Below are positions 1 to 8,429 of a stretch of DNA of 13,027 nucleotides, in pieces. Under the pieces are notes generated by a model that worked only from the letters and a program-made list of their open reading frames with translations, was not told the DNA's origin and searched no databases. The stretch covers positions 1-13,027 of the forward strand of contig JARFQX010000907.1 of the NCBI GenBank assembly GCA_029287555.1, written 5' to 3'. This DNA comes from Rubripirellula sp. Lineage in GTDB: Bacteria; Planctomycetota; Planctomycetia; Pirellulales; Pirellulaceae. Positions within the stretch are counted from its first letter, which is position 1, and every line of letters starts with the position of its first letter. Position numbers and translations under genes: made by a program.

Positions 1-1
1 C

Positions 2-2512
2 CTCTGGAAAGCGCTCCATCGCGAAGACGCGGCGTTTCCTCTCTCGGAGATCGTCGCCTCCTTTCACCGGCTTCCCGATCCGACAGTGACCGACAACGCG
101 GAATCAATCATCGAAGAACGTTGTCGTGATCTGTTCAAGGAAGTGCAACGTTGGCAGGAGCGACTCGCGGGCGAGGCTTCGGATGAAGAAGAGGCATCCA
201 TTTTGACCGCCGCAAACGTCTCCATCCCTTCGGCTCGCGCCTTCATGGTCCGGGCTCGGCGGAAACGCGTCGAGCAGGATGACAACTTTACTCCCGACTT
301 GAATAATCCTCATCTCTATTCAGACGATGGGACCGTTCGCTTGCGGATCACCGTCGAACCGGCCAGCCAACATCGCCTGAGCCCCCCTTGCGTAATCCTC
401 AGCGGGGCAACGTTTCAATTTCGCTACATCGAGAAGGTCAATCCGGATCCAATCCCCCTTCGCACCGTGCTGACATCTGCCTCCTCGGCGCAACTTGAAT
501 TCGGCGTTAACCAAGGTGGTGAGCGGATTGACGAGGACGCGTTTGTCGTAGGTGTCGGTGAAGCAAAGACACTCGAAATCATTCTTCCCGAGCAGTGCAA
601 CTTGGGTGAGTTACGCATCGATGCCAAGCTTGACACGTTGCTCGGACGCGACAGTGTGGTTCGTTGCGTGATCGAAGACGTAACCGAAGAACAGAATTCT
701 CGCTCACGCCAGTATTCGTCTTTGCTTCGAGATGCCAACAGTCGCGAGATGGAATTATGGGAACAAGGCCTGACCGAGTTTGCTCGAACCTTTCCGCAGA
801 TTTCCCATCGCGAACCCGCACCGTCCGATCGTGATCCAATTCCGGCTCCCTACGACAACACGTACAACCTTCCCGAAAGAAATTTTTTTCACACGGCGGT
901 GAAGTACCATCGCGATGACCAGTTCCTCACTTCGTACTTAATGCCGGGCTCGGCGCGACGAGAACTGGATCAAGCCTGGGCGGACCTGTTGCTTTCATTC
1001 GACTATCACAACGTCAACCTCCGCTTTACGGCTGAGAAGTTTGGCGTCTCTCTGCCCGCCGAAGAGATTGACCAACTTGACTGGCAATGGATTGACACAC
1101 TTCCACCGGCGCCGCGTGAGTTTATCCGGCACTACAAATCCGAGTATGAAACGGCTTCCGCGCTGATGCGCGCTGCTGAGGCGGGTCACTTGGAAGACCT
1201 TTGCCAATTTGCAAGGACCGCATGGCGCCGGCCTTTGACTTCGAAGGAGCGGACCAGCCTGCTCGAATTCTATCGGGCATGCCGCGATCAGGATCAACTC
1301 TCGCATCGTGACGCGGTGCGATCGACGCTGACACGCATTTTGGTGAGCCCCGATTTTCTATTCCGTATCGAACAGGCACCAGCGGGAACGAAGAACCAAG
1401 CGCTGTCGGATCATGAACTCGCGACCCGGCTGAGTTTTTCGTTGTGGTCCTCGGTTCCCGACGAAGTGTTGCTCGCTCTCGCCGAGTCCGAATCGCTGCA
1501 GGATGACGCGATCTTGGAACAACAAGTGACGCGGATGTTGGCATCTCCCAAGGCAGGGCGAATGGCCACGGAGTTATTCGGACAATGGCTTGGCTTCTAC
1601 CAATTCGATCGGTTTCGTGGCGTGGACCGTAAGCGATTCCCCGAATTTGATGAGGCCTTGCGGCAATCGCTGTACCAGGAAGCGATCGGGTTTTGCAAAC
1701 ACCTGATTCGCCAGGATCGTCCCTACCACGAACTGATCGATGCTGATTACGCGATTGTCGATCGGCTCGCCGCCGAGCACTACGGGCTGCCGTGGAGCGA
1801 AGCCAACTCCGGCGGGCAACGCAAGCTTTCGCTCAACCACGATCATCCACGCGGCGGAGTGCTTGGTCTCGGAGCAGTTTTGATTACCACCTCGGCTCCA
1901 CTTCGGACCAGTCCCGTCAAGCGAGGCGATTGGATCCTTCGACGACTTCTCGGGACGCCGGTTCCTCCACCACCCGCCAATGCCGGATCGATCCCGGCTG
2001 ACGATTCGCAAGGTGATGGCAAAACCGTACGCGAACTGTTGGAAGTGCATCGAGACAAGGCCGCCTGTCGCGGCTGCCACGTTCGTATCGACCCGCTTGG
2101 CTTTGCTTTGGAACATTTCGACTCGTTGGGCCGATGGCGGGCCACCTATCGCGACGGAAATGCGATTGACGACGCGGGGATCCTCGATAGCGGAGACCGC
2201 ATCGCGGGTGTCGCGGGGCTCAAGCGCCATCTTCGAAACCAGGACGAAGCGGTCAGACGCACTTTGGCGTCACGCTTGACGGCGTACATGTTGGGACGGC
2301 CCGAGTCGATTGCGGACGCTGCCCTGATTCAAGACGTCACCGATCGTCTGGCGACCGACTCGCGTTTCTCTTCGGCCGTGAAGACGATTGTCTTGAGCCC
2401 ACAATTCCGTCGCATTCGTGGCGAAGGTGACTTGAGCCGTGCTGCCAGTGACGGAAGCACGGAAGAGAGTACGACACGTCGGTCAGCCGATTCTCGCGGA
2501 GACAAATCGTGA
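2..2512 (+). CDS. DUF1592-family planctomycete cytochrome-like protein (5' end outside window)
   Basis: The frame is open from the left edge, so 836 C-terminal residues are visible and the true start lies upstream; a GTG at 86 is only an internal candidate. The first ~290 residues look beta-rich and are not recognised. They are followed by the planctomycete domain series: DUF1595 (about nt 1180-1370, with 'AWRRPLT'), DUF1592 (about 1400-1620, '[16 protein letters not shown]'), DUF1588 (about 1840-2180, '[17 protein letters not shown]') and DUF1585 (about 2215-2430). A single CXXCH c-type haem motif (C-R-G-C-H) lies at 2066-2080 inside DUF1588. DUF1587, which normally comes before this series, is not evident in the visible part. 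Proteins of this type are inferred to act outside the cytoplasm as haem-bearing components, but their substrate is unknown. The stop overlaps the start of the DUF1552 gene, so the two are probably co-translated. Family assignment is confident; biochemical role is not. Confidence 0.9.
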   Translation, partial: LWKALHREDAAFPLSEIVASFHRLPDPTVTDNAESIIEERCRDLFKEVQRWQERLAGEASDEEEASILTAANVSIPSARAFMVRARRKRVEQDDNFTPDLNNPHLYSDDGTVRLRITVEPASQHRLSPPCVILSGATFQFRYIEKVNPDPIPLRTVLTSASSAQLEFGVNQGGERIDEDAFVVGVGEAKTLEIILPEQCNLGELRIDAKLDTLLGRDSVVRCVIEDVTEEQNSRSRQYSSLLRDANSREMELWEQGLTEFARTFPQISHREPAPSDRDPIPAPYDNTYNLPERNFFHTAVKYHRDDQFLTSYLMPGSARRELDQAWADLLLSFDYHNVNLRFTAEKFGVSLPAEEIDQLDWQWIDTLPPAPREFIRHYKSEYETASALMRAAEAGHLEDLCQFARTAWRRPLTSKERTSLLEFYRACRDQDQLSHRDAVRSTLTRILVSPDFLFRIEQAPAGTKNQALSDHELATRLSFSLWSSVPDEVLLALAESESLQDDAILEQQVTRMLASPKAGRMATELFGQWLGFYQFDRFRGVDRKRFPEFDEALRQSLYQEAIGFCKHLIRQDRPYHELIDADYAIVDRLAAEHYGLPWSEANSGGQRKLSLNHDHPRGGVLGLGAVLITTSAPLRTSPVKRGDWILRRLLGTPVPPPPANAGSIPADDSQGDGKTVRELLEVHRDKAACRGCHVRIDPLGFALEHFDSLGRWRATYRDGNAIDDAGILDSGDRIAGVAGLKRHLRNQDEAVRRTLASRLTAYMLGRPESIADAALIQDVTDRLATDSRFSSAVKTIVLSPQFRRIRGEGDLSRAASDGSTEESTTRRSADSRGDKS

Positions 2513-3891
2513 AGCACCAAGCGGATTTAAATGAAGTTCACCGCCGCGAGTTCTTGCGCACTTGTTTGCAAGGCAGCGGATTTTCCCTGGCGCTGCCCTT
2601 CCTGGGGTCACTGCCGGTTCGCGCCGCCGATACGGGCAAGCAAACCACCGCCGAGCGTGCTTCGGGCGAGCCACCGTTGCGTTTCGCCTGCCTCTACTTT
2701 TCCAACGGGGTCGAACCAGAACACTGGTGGGCCAAATCGAAGGAGAGCTCCCTGGAGCTTGGGCCGTGCCTGGCCCCGCTCGTCGATCAGGCTTCCGACA
2801 TCACCTTCCTCAAGGGGCTGTTCAATGAACAGGCGGCGTCGCATCCAAGTCCGCACATGGGTCGGATGGCCAACCTGCTGTCCGGCGCCTGGGTGAGCGA
2901 AGATCAATCGGAAATCCGCGTCGGCCGAACGATGGACCAGGTCCTGGCAAGCGAGATCGGCGGTGAGTCGGAAGTGCCCAGTCTGGTCCTTGGTGTGGAA
3001 CCGACGGAACTGAGACTTGAAGATGGGCTCTCGATGATCTACGGATCGTGCATTTCGTGGGTCAGCGACACGAAACCGGCAACGAAAGAAATCTACCCGG
3101 CGCGCGTCTTCGATCTGATCGTCGGAAATACCAAGAACCGCCAGATGGACCGCAGCGTCCTGGATGCTGTTCTGGCTGACGCGAAACGTCTTGAACGCCG
3201 GGTCTCAACGGCCGATCGCGTGAAGCTGCGGGAGTACCTGGAATCGGTTCGCGACATTGAACGACGGATCGATCGAGCCAAACGGGACGACTCACTCGAG
3301 GGTTGGCGCCCCCCCACGGAAGCGATTCCATTTGCGCGGCCCGCCGAGTCGCTGCCCCATGGCGTCGCGGACCACATGCGCCTGATGCTCGATTTGATTG
3401 TGCTTGCGTTCCAGATGAACAAGACACGCGTTGCGACTTGCATGCTCAATAATGATCTGTCCCAAATGAACTTTGGCTTCCTCGAAGGGGTCTCCGGCAG
3501 CCTGCACCTGGACCTCACCCATAACGGCCGCGATCCGCAACTCGAAGCGATGTACTTGAAGACCAACCAGTTCCATGTCGGGCAATTCGCCTACCTGATC
3601 AACCGCATGAAGGAGATCAGCGAGGGAGACGCCACGCTTCTGGATCATTCCATCTTGATGTTCTGTTCGAATCTTTTTGACGGAGATCGCCACCAGGCCG
3701 ACGAGATGCCAGTTCTGCTGGCCGGTCACGCCGGCAAGACGCTTCGCACCGGAAGGGTCATTGATGTCAGCGGGCAGCCGGCCGAGAACCGCAGAGCCTG
3801 CAGTCTCTACCTATCCATAATGGATCGATTCGGAGTCGAACTGCCAAAGTTCGGGGACTCGTCGCAGCGGCTCGGACCCCTCAATGGTTGA
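2509..3891 (+). CDS. DUF1552 family protein, Tat-exported
   Basis: This is a 460-residue protein, about the usual length for DUF1552. The GTG start shares GTGA with the stop of the preceding gene, which strongly supports this start and translational coupling. The N-terminus carries a twin-arginine signal (H-R-R-E-F-L-R, residues 11-17) followed by a hydrophobic stretch and an 'RAAD' cleavage region near residue 40, so export in folded form is likely. The body matches DUF1552 throughout: '[16 protein letters not shown]' near residue 60, an '[16 protein letters not shown]' segment near 183, '[18 protein letters not shown]' near 210 and '[15 protein letters not shown]' near 240. DUF1552 genes regularly sit next to DUF1592-type genes in planctomycetes, and the two products are thought to work together. 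Tat export fits a protein that binds a cofactor or metal before export, but no catalytic site can be assigned. Function unknown. Confidence 0.93.
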   Translation: MKHQADLNEVHRREFLRTCLQGSGFSLALPFLGSLPVRAADTGKQTTAERASGEPPLRFACLYFSNGVEPEHWWAKSKESSLELGPCLAPLVDQASDITFLKGLFNEQAASHPSPHMGRMANLLSGAWVSEDQSEIRVGRTMDQVLASEIGGESEVPSLVLGVEPTELRLEDGLSMIYGSCISWVSDTKPATKEIYPARVFDLIVGNTKNRQMDRSVLDAVLADAKRLERRVSTADRVKLREYLESVRDIERRIDRAKRDDSLEGWRPPTEAIPFARPAESLPHGVADHMRLMLDLIVLAFQMNKTRVATCMLNNDLSQMNFGFLEGVSGSLHLDLTHNGRDPQLEAMYLKTNQFHVGQFAYLINRMKEISEGDATLLDHSILMFCSNLFDGDRHQADEMPVLLAGHAGKTLRTGRVIDVSGQPAENRRACSLYLSIMDRFGVELPKFGDSSQRLGPLNG

Positions 3892-3972
3892 CAAGGTCGT
3901 TGTCCGCTCCACCGTCGCTGCGTTCCCCTTGAAATCAGATCCGCTACTCTTGGCGACCCGTGATGCCTCCAG

Positions 3973-5295
3973 CTACAACCCGAGCAACTGCTCAATCGCT
4001 TCGCGGACTGACGCCCGGACTTCGGCTGTGTTGCCAACGTGAGCCGTTTTTACAACGCCGTCTTTTCCAATCAGCACGACCGAGGGCAGCGACGTCACGC
4101 CAAAAGCGTCGGCGATCTGACGATCACGATCGAGAACGACTGGATGGTCGCGATAGCCCTGGGCTTTAACAAACGCTTCGACCACCTGACGTTGCTCACC
4201 AACGTTCACGGCATAGAAAACCAATCCCTTTGGCTCAACGGTCTCGAGAAAATCCAAAATCGCTGGCATCTCCGCGTGACTCGGGGCAGCCCAGGTTGCG
4301 AAGAAGTAGACGACCACCAACTCTTTGTCTCGGTGCGTCGAAAGATCCCAGCGCGATCCATCGAGCAATTGACCGGTAACCGTGGGTGCTTGTTTGCCGA
4401 CAAGTTCCCGGGTTCGCCCTTCAAGCAAGAAACCGTAAAGATCGGTAACCTTGTTCGCATCAGCGGGAAGCTTCAGAGAAGTGGGTTCCTCGGGCACTTG
4501 ATCGCCGGCCATCCAATTCAAGTTTGATTCAATTCGCAGGGTGTGAGGGGCACCATCCGCCAAGAACTCGATTTGCGAAACCACCTTGAGCATCCTCGGT
4601 GCCTCTCCGAAAGCAAACCAGACTTGTTTCTGGTTCGACTTATTACCGCCCCAATTAAAACGAAAGTGGTCGGCTCGACCGCCCGGCAGTTCGACGGTGC
4701 CGACGAATTCGACATCGGAAGCCATCGTCATCAAGTAAGCGGCGGGCGACTCGCTGAAGAGCAGATCCAGTCCACTGTTTCGCAGACTTGTCTCGGTCAT
4801 CACGTCGTCCAACAAATCAGCAATGGTTCCCTGTGTTTGGGAGTAGATCGTTTCACCCGACCGCTTGAGCACACGAGTCAACATCGTCCCGTCACTATGA
4901 CACTGAAGCGTTTGTTGTCCCTTTCCTTGATCGCCGACGTGCAACTCGAAAGGACCGCCGTGCCATCCGAAGAGCTGAAACTGGTTCTCGCCCGATGATT
5001 GACGATCGCCATCAAGGATCCACGACTCAGAAACATCGACGCGATAGCGACTGCGGGATTCCAAGGATGCGATGACCCGACGGACGGCGGCGTCAAATCG
5101 TTCTACGTCTGCAGCATTGGAGGCTTCCGTCGGAGCGGTATCCGTGCCCCCGGCCTCGCCCTCGGCCACCGGGCTCGCCGCGGCCGCTCCTTGCGGGTCC
5201 TGGGCAAACGTTGACGCGTGGCGGAGCCCCACGGAGGAACCGCAGCAAGCCAGGATCAGCGAGACACACAATCGGGGTCGAATCCTGTTGATCAT
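3973..5295 (-). CDS. Exported DUF2092/LolA-like plus TlpA-type thioredoxin-fold protein lacking the CXXC cysteines
   Basis: The frame is open to 5418, but the ATG at 5295 is preferred. It begins a signal peptide (residues 1-31, hydrophobic 'LCVSLILACC', likely cut at 'STFA-Q'), and it removes an overlap with the end of the upstream gene. The mature protein has an Ala/Glu/Thr-rich linker (about 32-58), a domain resembling DUF2092/LolA-like lipoprotein-binding folds (about 60-290) and a C-terminal TlpA/redoxin thioredoxin fold (about 300-440). Where TlpA proteins have W-C-x-x-C, this one has W-A-A-P-S at residues 335-339 (codons GCT and AGT), so both redox cysteines are gone. The following 'HAEMP' and the cis-proline segment 'TSLPSVVLIGKDG' are kept. 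It therefore probably cannot act as a disulfide oxidoreductase; a binding, chaperone or structural role in the periplasm is inferred. It is likely co-transcribed with the DUF4214-like gene 76 nt upstream. A lipoprotein reading (Cys17) is possible but the lipobox is poor. Confidence 0.85.
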   Translation of the reverse strand: MINRIRPRLCVSLILACCGSSVGLRHASTFAQDPQGAAAASPVAEGEAGGTDTAPTEASNAADVERFDAAVRRVIASLESRSRYRVDVSESWILDGDRQSSGENQFQLFGWHGGPFELHVGDQGKGQQTLQCHSDGTMLTRVLKRSGETIYSQTQGTIADLLDDVMTETSLRNSGLDLLFSESPAAYLMTMASDVEFVGTVELPGGRADHFRFNWGGNKSNQKQVWFAFGEAPRMLKVVSQIEFLADGAPHTLRIESNLNWMAGDQVPEEPTSLKLPADANKVTDLYGFLLEGRTRELVGKQAPTVTGQLLDGSRWDLSTHRDKELVVVYFFATWAAPSHAEMPAILDFLETVEPKGLVFYAVNVGEQRQVVEAFVKAQGYRDHPVVLDRDRQIADAFGVTSLPSVVLIGKDGVVKTAHVGNTAEVRASVREAIEQLLGL

Positions 5296-5371
5296 AATTG
5301 GCAACGAACTCCTGAACTCATTTTCGACATATTGCCGGAGAAACAACGTCTGACAAGAGAAAATCGCATCC

Positions 5372-6985
5372 CTACCGACCGCCGGCTGCAACGCGGATTC
5401 TTTGGACCAATTCCCCAATCTGGTAAAACAGCGGCGAGTTCAGTGAAGAATCTTGGCTAACCAAGCGACTCACATTTCTGGACAGCTGTTGGTACTGCGA
5501 CATGATGCGATCGGCGGAACTGGAAAGGGAAGTCGCATACCGACCGCCGGCAGCTGCTTGTCGAAACGCCAAAACGTAGCGTTTGAAATCCTGCAGATCC
5601 CGCAGAAGACTCGCCGCATTTCGATTGCTTGAAGCGACGGGGGCCAGCGTCTGAGCGTAGGAATCAACCTTACCTAGAAGCTGATCGGCAAGCACCACAC
5701 ACTCTTCCTGATGAGCGGGAGGTCGCGCCGGACTTGGCTGGAAGGGGAATCCGCCCCACGCCGGCCGGTCAATGACCACAGGCTGCGAGGCTTGAATATT
5801 GAAGTCACTGTTGACACCCAACGCACCAGCGGTCGACTGCAGCTGAGACTGGAAATTCCACCAGGCTCGTCGCACGTTGGAATCAGCTTGGTTCATGTCT
5901 CGCGAAATGTACCGCGAAGCATCGACAATCCCCCTCATGGACCGCTGGATCGACGCACTCGACTGGCCTTGGCGTACCATCAGATTCAAGGATTCGATCC
6001 GAGTCGACAAATCCTGGACGTCGCGCGACAGGTGCGCGTAAAAGGGACCTTCATGCTGATAGCTGAGCAACCCGTAGGCTAAGCGACGACTCTCGTCCGA
6101 AAGGCGATTGACCTCGCGCACAGCTCGCTGGGAGATTCCGGGATTCGAAGGCGGCGGAAACAGCGGCGGTCGCGACACGCCGGGCGGGCGAGTGATTCCT
6201 CCGCTGGAATAGTGCGCCGCAGCGACCAGTTGCGAGACTTGCTGCAGCATTTGCCGCGACTGGGATGACGAGCCAGGAACGCGATAAAAGCGTCTCTCCA
6301 AGTCTTGAAGTGAGCGATCAAGATTCGACAAGGAAACATCGATTTGCTGTGCCGTGCTGTTGGGTGAGCGGACAACATTGCGATATTGCTTGGCCACGGA
6401 CAGAAACTTCGCACCCTGTTCGAAAACTCCCCGACCGAAGTAGGTGTTTCCCATTTCCGCCTTAATGAAGTTCAGCAGCAGATTGGCCCGGTCGACCAAT
6501 TGCAGCGCGATCTGTTCGTTTCCGGCGGGCGGATAGTAGGCCGGCGGAGTTGGCAAGAAACTCGGCAGCTGCGTCACATGATTGGAGCGACAAAATGCCC
6601 GGACCATATCAACGCGGCGAACACCGGGCTGCATGATCTGATTGGCCCAAAATGCCTGTTCATCCGGTCGTGGCTCTCGACCCAAAAACGTCTCATACAT
6701 CCGCTGGACGTAGAGGTTGGGATCTCGGTGCCCCTGCGTGGCATAGATCTCATCGGATCCAAACAAGACGATCGTGTTCTCGAGCGACCCGCCGTCGCGG
6801 TTCAGCCCCGCGTGGTAATTCAGCTCGCTTCCCGTTGGTTCACGACCGGACATGTCGCTGAACAACTCCCGGAGGAACTTGCTCAAATCGGATCCCCGCG
6901 CCGGCGGGGAGGTCAACCCTGCCGCTAACGTTAAGGCAGCAATCACCAGAATGCCCCGTCCGATATTCTCAAAGTTCCTGATCAT
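5372..6985 (-). CDS. Exported protein with two DUF4214-like repeats and a helical C-terminal region
   Basis: This is a 537-residue protein starting at the ATG at 6985. Residues 1-31 form a signal peptide (hydrophobic 'ILVIAALTLAAGL', cleavage around 'PARG-S'). Two related units follow, one at about 34-81 with 'SGREPTGSEL' and one at about 90-135 with 'LGREPRPDEQ'; both have the helix-turn-helix 'F/Y..LF...GREP...E...' pattern of DUF4214, a domain found in secreted bacterial proteins. Two proline-rich stretches (about 142-155 and 266-282) separate helical segments rich in Gln, Ser and Arg with heptad-like spacing, and another proline-rich linker lies near 405-425. The C-terminal ~110 residues are again helical. 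A structural or protein-binding role in the cell envelope is inferred; no catalytic motif was seen. It is divergent from the gene at 7398 and is probably the first gene of a two-gene operon with the thioredoxin-fold gene. The DUF4214 call rests on motif resemblance only. Confidence 0.8.
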   Translation of the reverse strand: MIRNFENIGRGILVIAALTLAAGLTSPPARGSDLSKFLRELFSDMSGREPTGSELNYHAGLNRDGGSLENTIVLFGSDEIYATQGHRDPNLYVQRMYETFLGREPRPDEQAFWANQIMQPGVRRVDMVRAFCRSNHVTQLPSFLPTPPAYYPPAGNEQIALQLVDRANLLLNFIKAEMGNTYFGRGVFEQGAKFLSVAKQYRNVVRSPNSTAQQIDVSLSNLDRSLQDLERRFYRVPGSSSQSRQMLQQVSQLVAAAHYSSGGITRPPGVSRPPLFPPPSNPGISQRAVREVNRLSDESRRLAYGLLSYQHEGPFYAHLSRDVQDLSTRIESLNLMVRQGQSSASIQRSMRGIVDASRYISRDMNQADSNVRRAWWNFQSQLQSTAGALGVNSDFNIQASQPVVIDRPAWGGFPFQPSPARPPAHQEECVVLADQLLGKVDSYAQTLAPVASSNRNAASLLRDLQDFKRYVLAFRQAAAGGRYATSLSSSADRIMSQYQQLSRNVSRLVSQDSSLNSPLFYQIGELVQRIRVAAGGR

Positions 6986-7002
6986 CGATCGTCGTTCCTG
7001 GG

Positions 7003-7048
7003 GATGTCTGTTCGGGAGACGTCTGTTCGGAGAGATGTCTGTTTGAGG
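7003..7048. repeat. Three imperfect 15-16-bp direct repeats upstream of the DUF4214-like gene
   Basis: Copies begin at 7003 (GATGTCTGTTCGGGA), 7018 (GACGTCTGTTCGGAGA) and 7034 (GATGTCTGTTTGAGG). Read along the - strand, the direction of the gene starting at 6985, the shared core is AACAGACRTC, lying about 18 to 60 nt before the start codon. They could be operator sites or elements of the mRNA leader, or simply a slippage product; the sequence alone does not decide. Confidence 0.75.
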
Positions 7049-7129
7049 GGGTCGTCGTACTCGTTCTGATCACGATGATTTTGCCGACAAATAAAGATAG
7101 TCCGAATGGAGGAGGCGAAACAGGGCGCC

Positions 7130-7234
7130 GGCACGGCTCACGACGCGCGGCCCACGGCCCACGGCCCACGGCTCACGGCACACGGCTCACGGCACACGGC
7201 TTACGATGCACGGGGCACGGCTCACGAAGCACGC
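7130..7234. repeat. Heptanucleotide tandem array, 15 units, consensus CNCACGG
   Basis: The 105 bp divide exactly into fifteen 7-bp units with no insertion or deletion. The central eight units (7144-7199) are the cleanest: CGCGCGG, CCCACGG three times, then CTCACGG and CACACGG alternating twice. Outer units are more diverged (for example CTTACGA, TGCACGG, AGCACGC), as expected for an array that grows at the centre and decays at the edges. It resembles in kind the short tandem heptamers known from cyanobacterial genomes, but no shared origin is implied. Seven is not a multiple of three, so the array is not suited to be coding. Confidence 0.95.
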
Positions 7235-7397
7235 GTTTGACCCGCTTACCGGATGATTCATGGCGGCCGAGTGGTCGGCCAGGCGATTCCTAACGGTTGG
7301 AGTTACAGCCGGAAAAGCAAAATACTTGAAGCCGGAGGGCGTCGACCATGACGTACGTTTGATCAGCGTTCACGACTCCACTGTGGGAAATTCCGTC

Positions 7398-8333
7398 ATG
7401 CGTTCTCTGCTGGTCCTGCTCGCGGCCCTCGCGATGTCCGTTGAAGGCACCTCCGCAATTGCCCAGAGCCGTTTCCGAGCCTTCCGACCCGGGCTTCATC
7501 ACGATCGACTCGAGCACTCGCATCGCCATGCGACTCCTTACCGGGGTGGGCGGTCTTTTCGATCCGGGTCGACGTTGTTCGGATTCAGCTTTGGCACGCT
7601 ACCCTACGGATACGACTACGCGGGCTACCCCGATCCCTATTTCCTTTATCCGTATTCCCTTGATCCTTGGGCCCGCGGAAGCTTTCGAGCACCCGATCTG
7701 CTGGACGACCCGTACTTCTATGATCGCGTTCCACCGGTCAATCGCTATCGACGTCCACACGCGTCACGTCGTTTACCCCACCGAAGCGGCCGACCGCCGC
7801 TTGAGCTTCGCAGTTCTTCCGGCAGCCCGACTGGTTCATTCCCTAACTTTGACACGATTGACGCTGGCCCCAGTATCGTGCAACGCGACCGCGGGATGAG
7901 CTCTAATCGGGGCATGGTTCTCGGGGGTCAGCCGGATGCGGGCGATCGTGGCTTCGAGAATGGCATGAAGGCGCTCGAGTTGCTGCAGCAAGCCAACGAG
8001 ACACTCCTGCTGAATCTGGCCCGGTACGATGGAGGCGACGCCTGGATCGAGTTTCTGGGCTGCCAGCGCATGATTGCCGACGCGGTCGAATCCGACATGC
8101 AGCAATTGCGACGATGGATGGCCCGCTTTGATGGAGTTGCCACGGATGCGACGATGCAATCCGTCGCTTCGATCGATGGCTTTGACCAGACACGTTCGGC
8201 ACTGCGCCAGTACTTGCGCCGGCCAATTCAATCCGTCGACTCGGTTGATCCTTCGCCCGCTGTCGAAGCGTTGCCAGCTCCGGAGCCGGACCTCCCGCCA
8301 GAGGCGGTACTCGAGGGGGCTTCGGAGGTTTAG
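7398..8333 (+). CDS. Exported Tyr/Pro/Arg-rich protein of unknown function
   Basis: The frame is open from 7260, but the ATG at 7398 is chosen because it begins a clear signal peptide (residues 1-22, 'LLVLLAALAMSVEG', cleavage at 'AIA-Q'); this gives 311 residues. The mature N-terminus is His/Arg-rich (about 24-60), followed by an aromatic stretch of Tyr, Phe, Pro, Asp and Gly (about 61-105, with 'PYGYDYAGYPDPYFLYPY') and a basic Arg/Pro/Ser linker. Residues ~188-275 look alpha-helical ('ALELLQQANETLLLNLARYD', 'QQLRRWMARF'), and the last 35 are rich in Pro, Glu and Ala. I do not recognise the family. The composition suggests a cell-envelope or matrix component. No strong Shine-Dalgarno site lies before the start (only GGGAA, about 9 nt away). 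The neighbouring divergent gene also encodes an exported helical protein, which may point to a shared location. Confidence 0.75.
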   Translation: MRSLLVLLAALAMSVEGTSAIAQSRFRAFRPGLHHDRLEHSHRHATPYRGGRSFRSGSTLFGFSFGTLPYGYDYAGYPDPYFLYPYSLDPWARGSFRAPDLLDDPYFYDRVPPVNRYRRPHASRRLPHRSGRPPLELRSSSGSPTGSFPNFDTIDAGPSIVQRDRGMSSNRGMVLGGQPDAGDRGFENGMKALELLQQANETLLLNLARYDGGDAWIEFLGCQRMIADAVESDMQQLRRWMARFDGVATDATMQSVASIDGFDQTRSALRQYLRRPIQSVDSVDPSPAVEALPAPEPDLPPEAVLEGASEV

Positions 8334-8355
8334 TCGCTCGGCGGTCCTCCCTCTT

Positions 8356-8429
8356 CCTCCCATCCTATCATGAGATGATCTGGCGAAGCTTCGTAGGAAG
8401 CTTCGGCCAAGCTCCGTTAGGATGGAAGG
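8356..8429 (+). promoter_or_regulatory. Nested inverted repeat covering the ribosome-binding region of the membrane-protein gene
   Basis: An outer stem pairs CCTCCCATCCTA (8356-8367) with TAGGATGGAAGG (8418-8429), 11 of 12 bases. Inside it is a hairpin of nine base pairs, CGAAGCTTC (8384-8392) with GAAGCTTCG (8397-8405) around the loop GTAG, and a smaller one, ATCAT-GAG-ATGAT, at 8367-8379 that shares one base with the outer stem. The right outer arm contains the only purine-rich ribosome-binding candidate and ends directly before the ATG at 8430. In RNA this could hide the start site. It could also serve as a terminator for the preceding gene, though no T-run follows. Confidence 0.6.

Larger units (their letters stand above)
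6986..7397. other. Divergent intergenic region, 412 bp
   Basis: This gap separates two divergently read genes for exported proteins and must hold both promoters. It contains three imperfect 15-16-bp repeats near the left gene (7003-7048) and a 15-copy heptanucleotide array (7130-7234). A weak sigma70-like pair facing right can be drawn at 7297-7302 (TTGGAG) and 7321-7326 (AATACT), 18 nt apart, but the match is poor. Short reading frames crossing the array are repeat-derived and were not accepted as genes. Confidence 0.6.

Noticed and set aside
1574..2230. 218-codon - strand open frame inside the DUF1592 gene
   Set aside because: It is antisense to a well-supported coding region and shows no recognisable domain; long antisense frames are common at this GC content.
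3892..3972. Terminator between the convergent DUF1552 and thioredoxin-fold genes
   Set aside because: No stem of useful length with a short loop was found; only CAAGG/CCTTG with a loop of more than 30 nt.
5296..5418. 41-residue N-terminal extension of the thioredoxin-fold protein
   Set aside because: It overlaps the end of the upstream gene and would bury the signal peptide; the ATG at 5295 begins a proper signal sequence.
7130..7234. CRISPR array
   Set aside because: The units are 7 bp with no spacers, so it is a simple tandem repeat.
7075..7293. 72-codon open frame across the heptamer array
   Set aside because: Its sequence is mostly the translated repeat (His-Gly/Thr-Ala type), it has no clear ribosome-binding site, and a 7-bp unit shifts frame with every copy.
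7260..7397. 46-residue N-terminal extension of the Tyr/Pro-rich exported protein
   Set aside because: It would place the signal peptide internally; the ATG at 7398 starts it directly.
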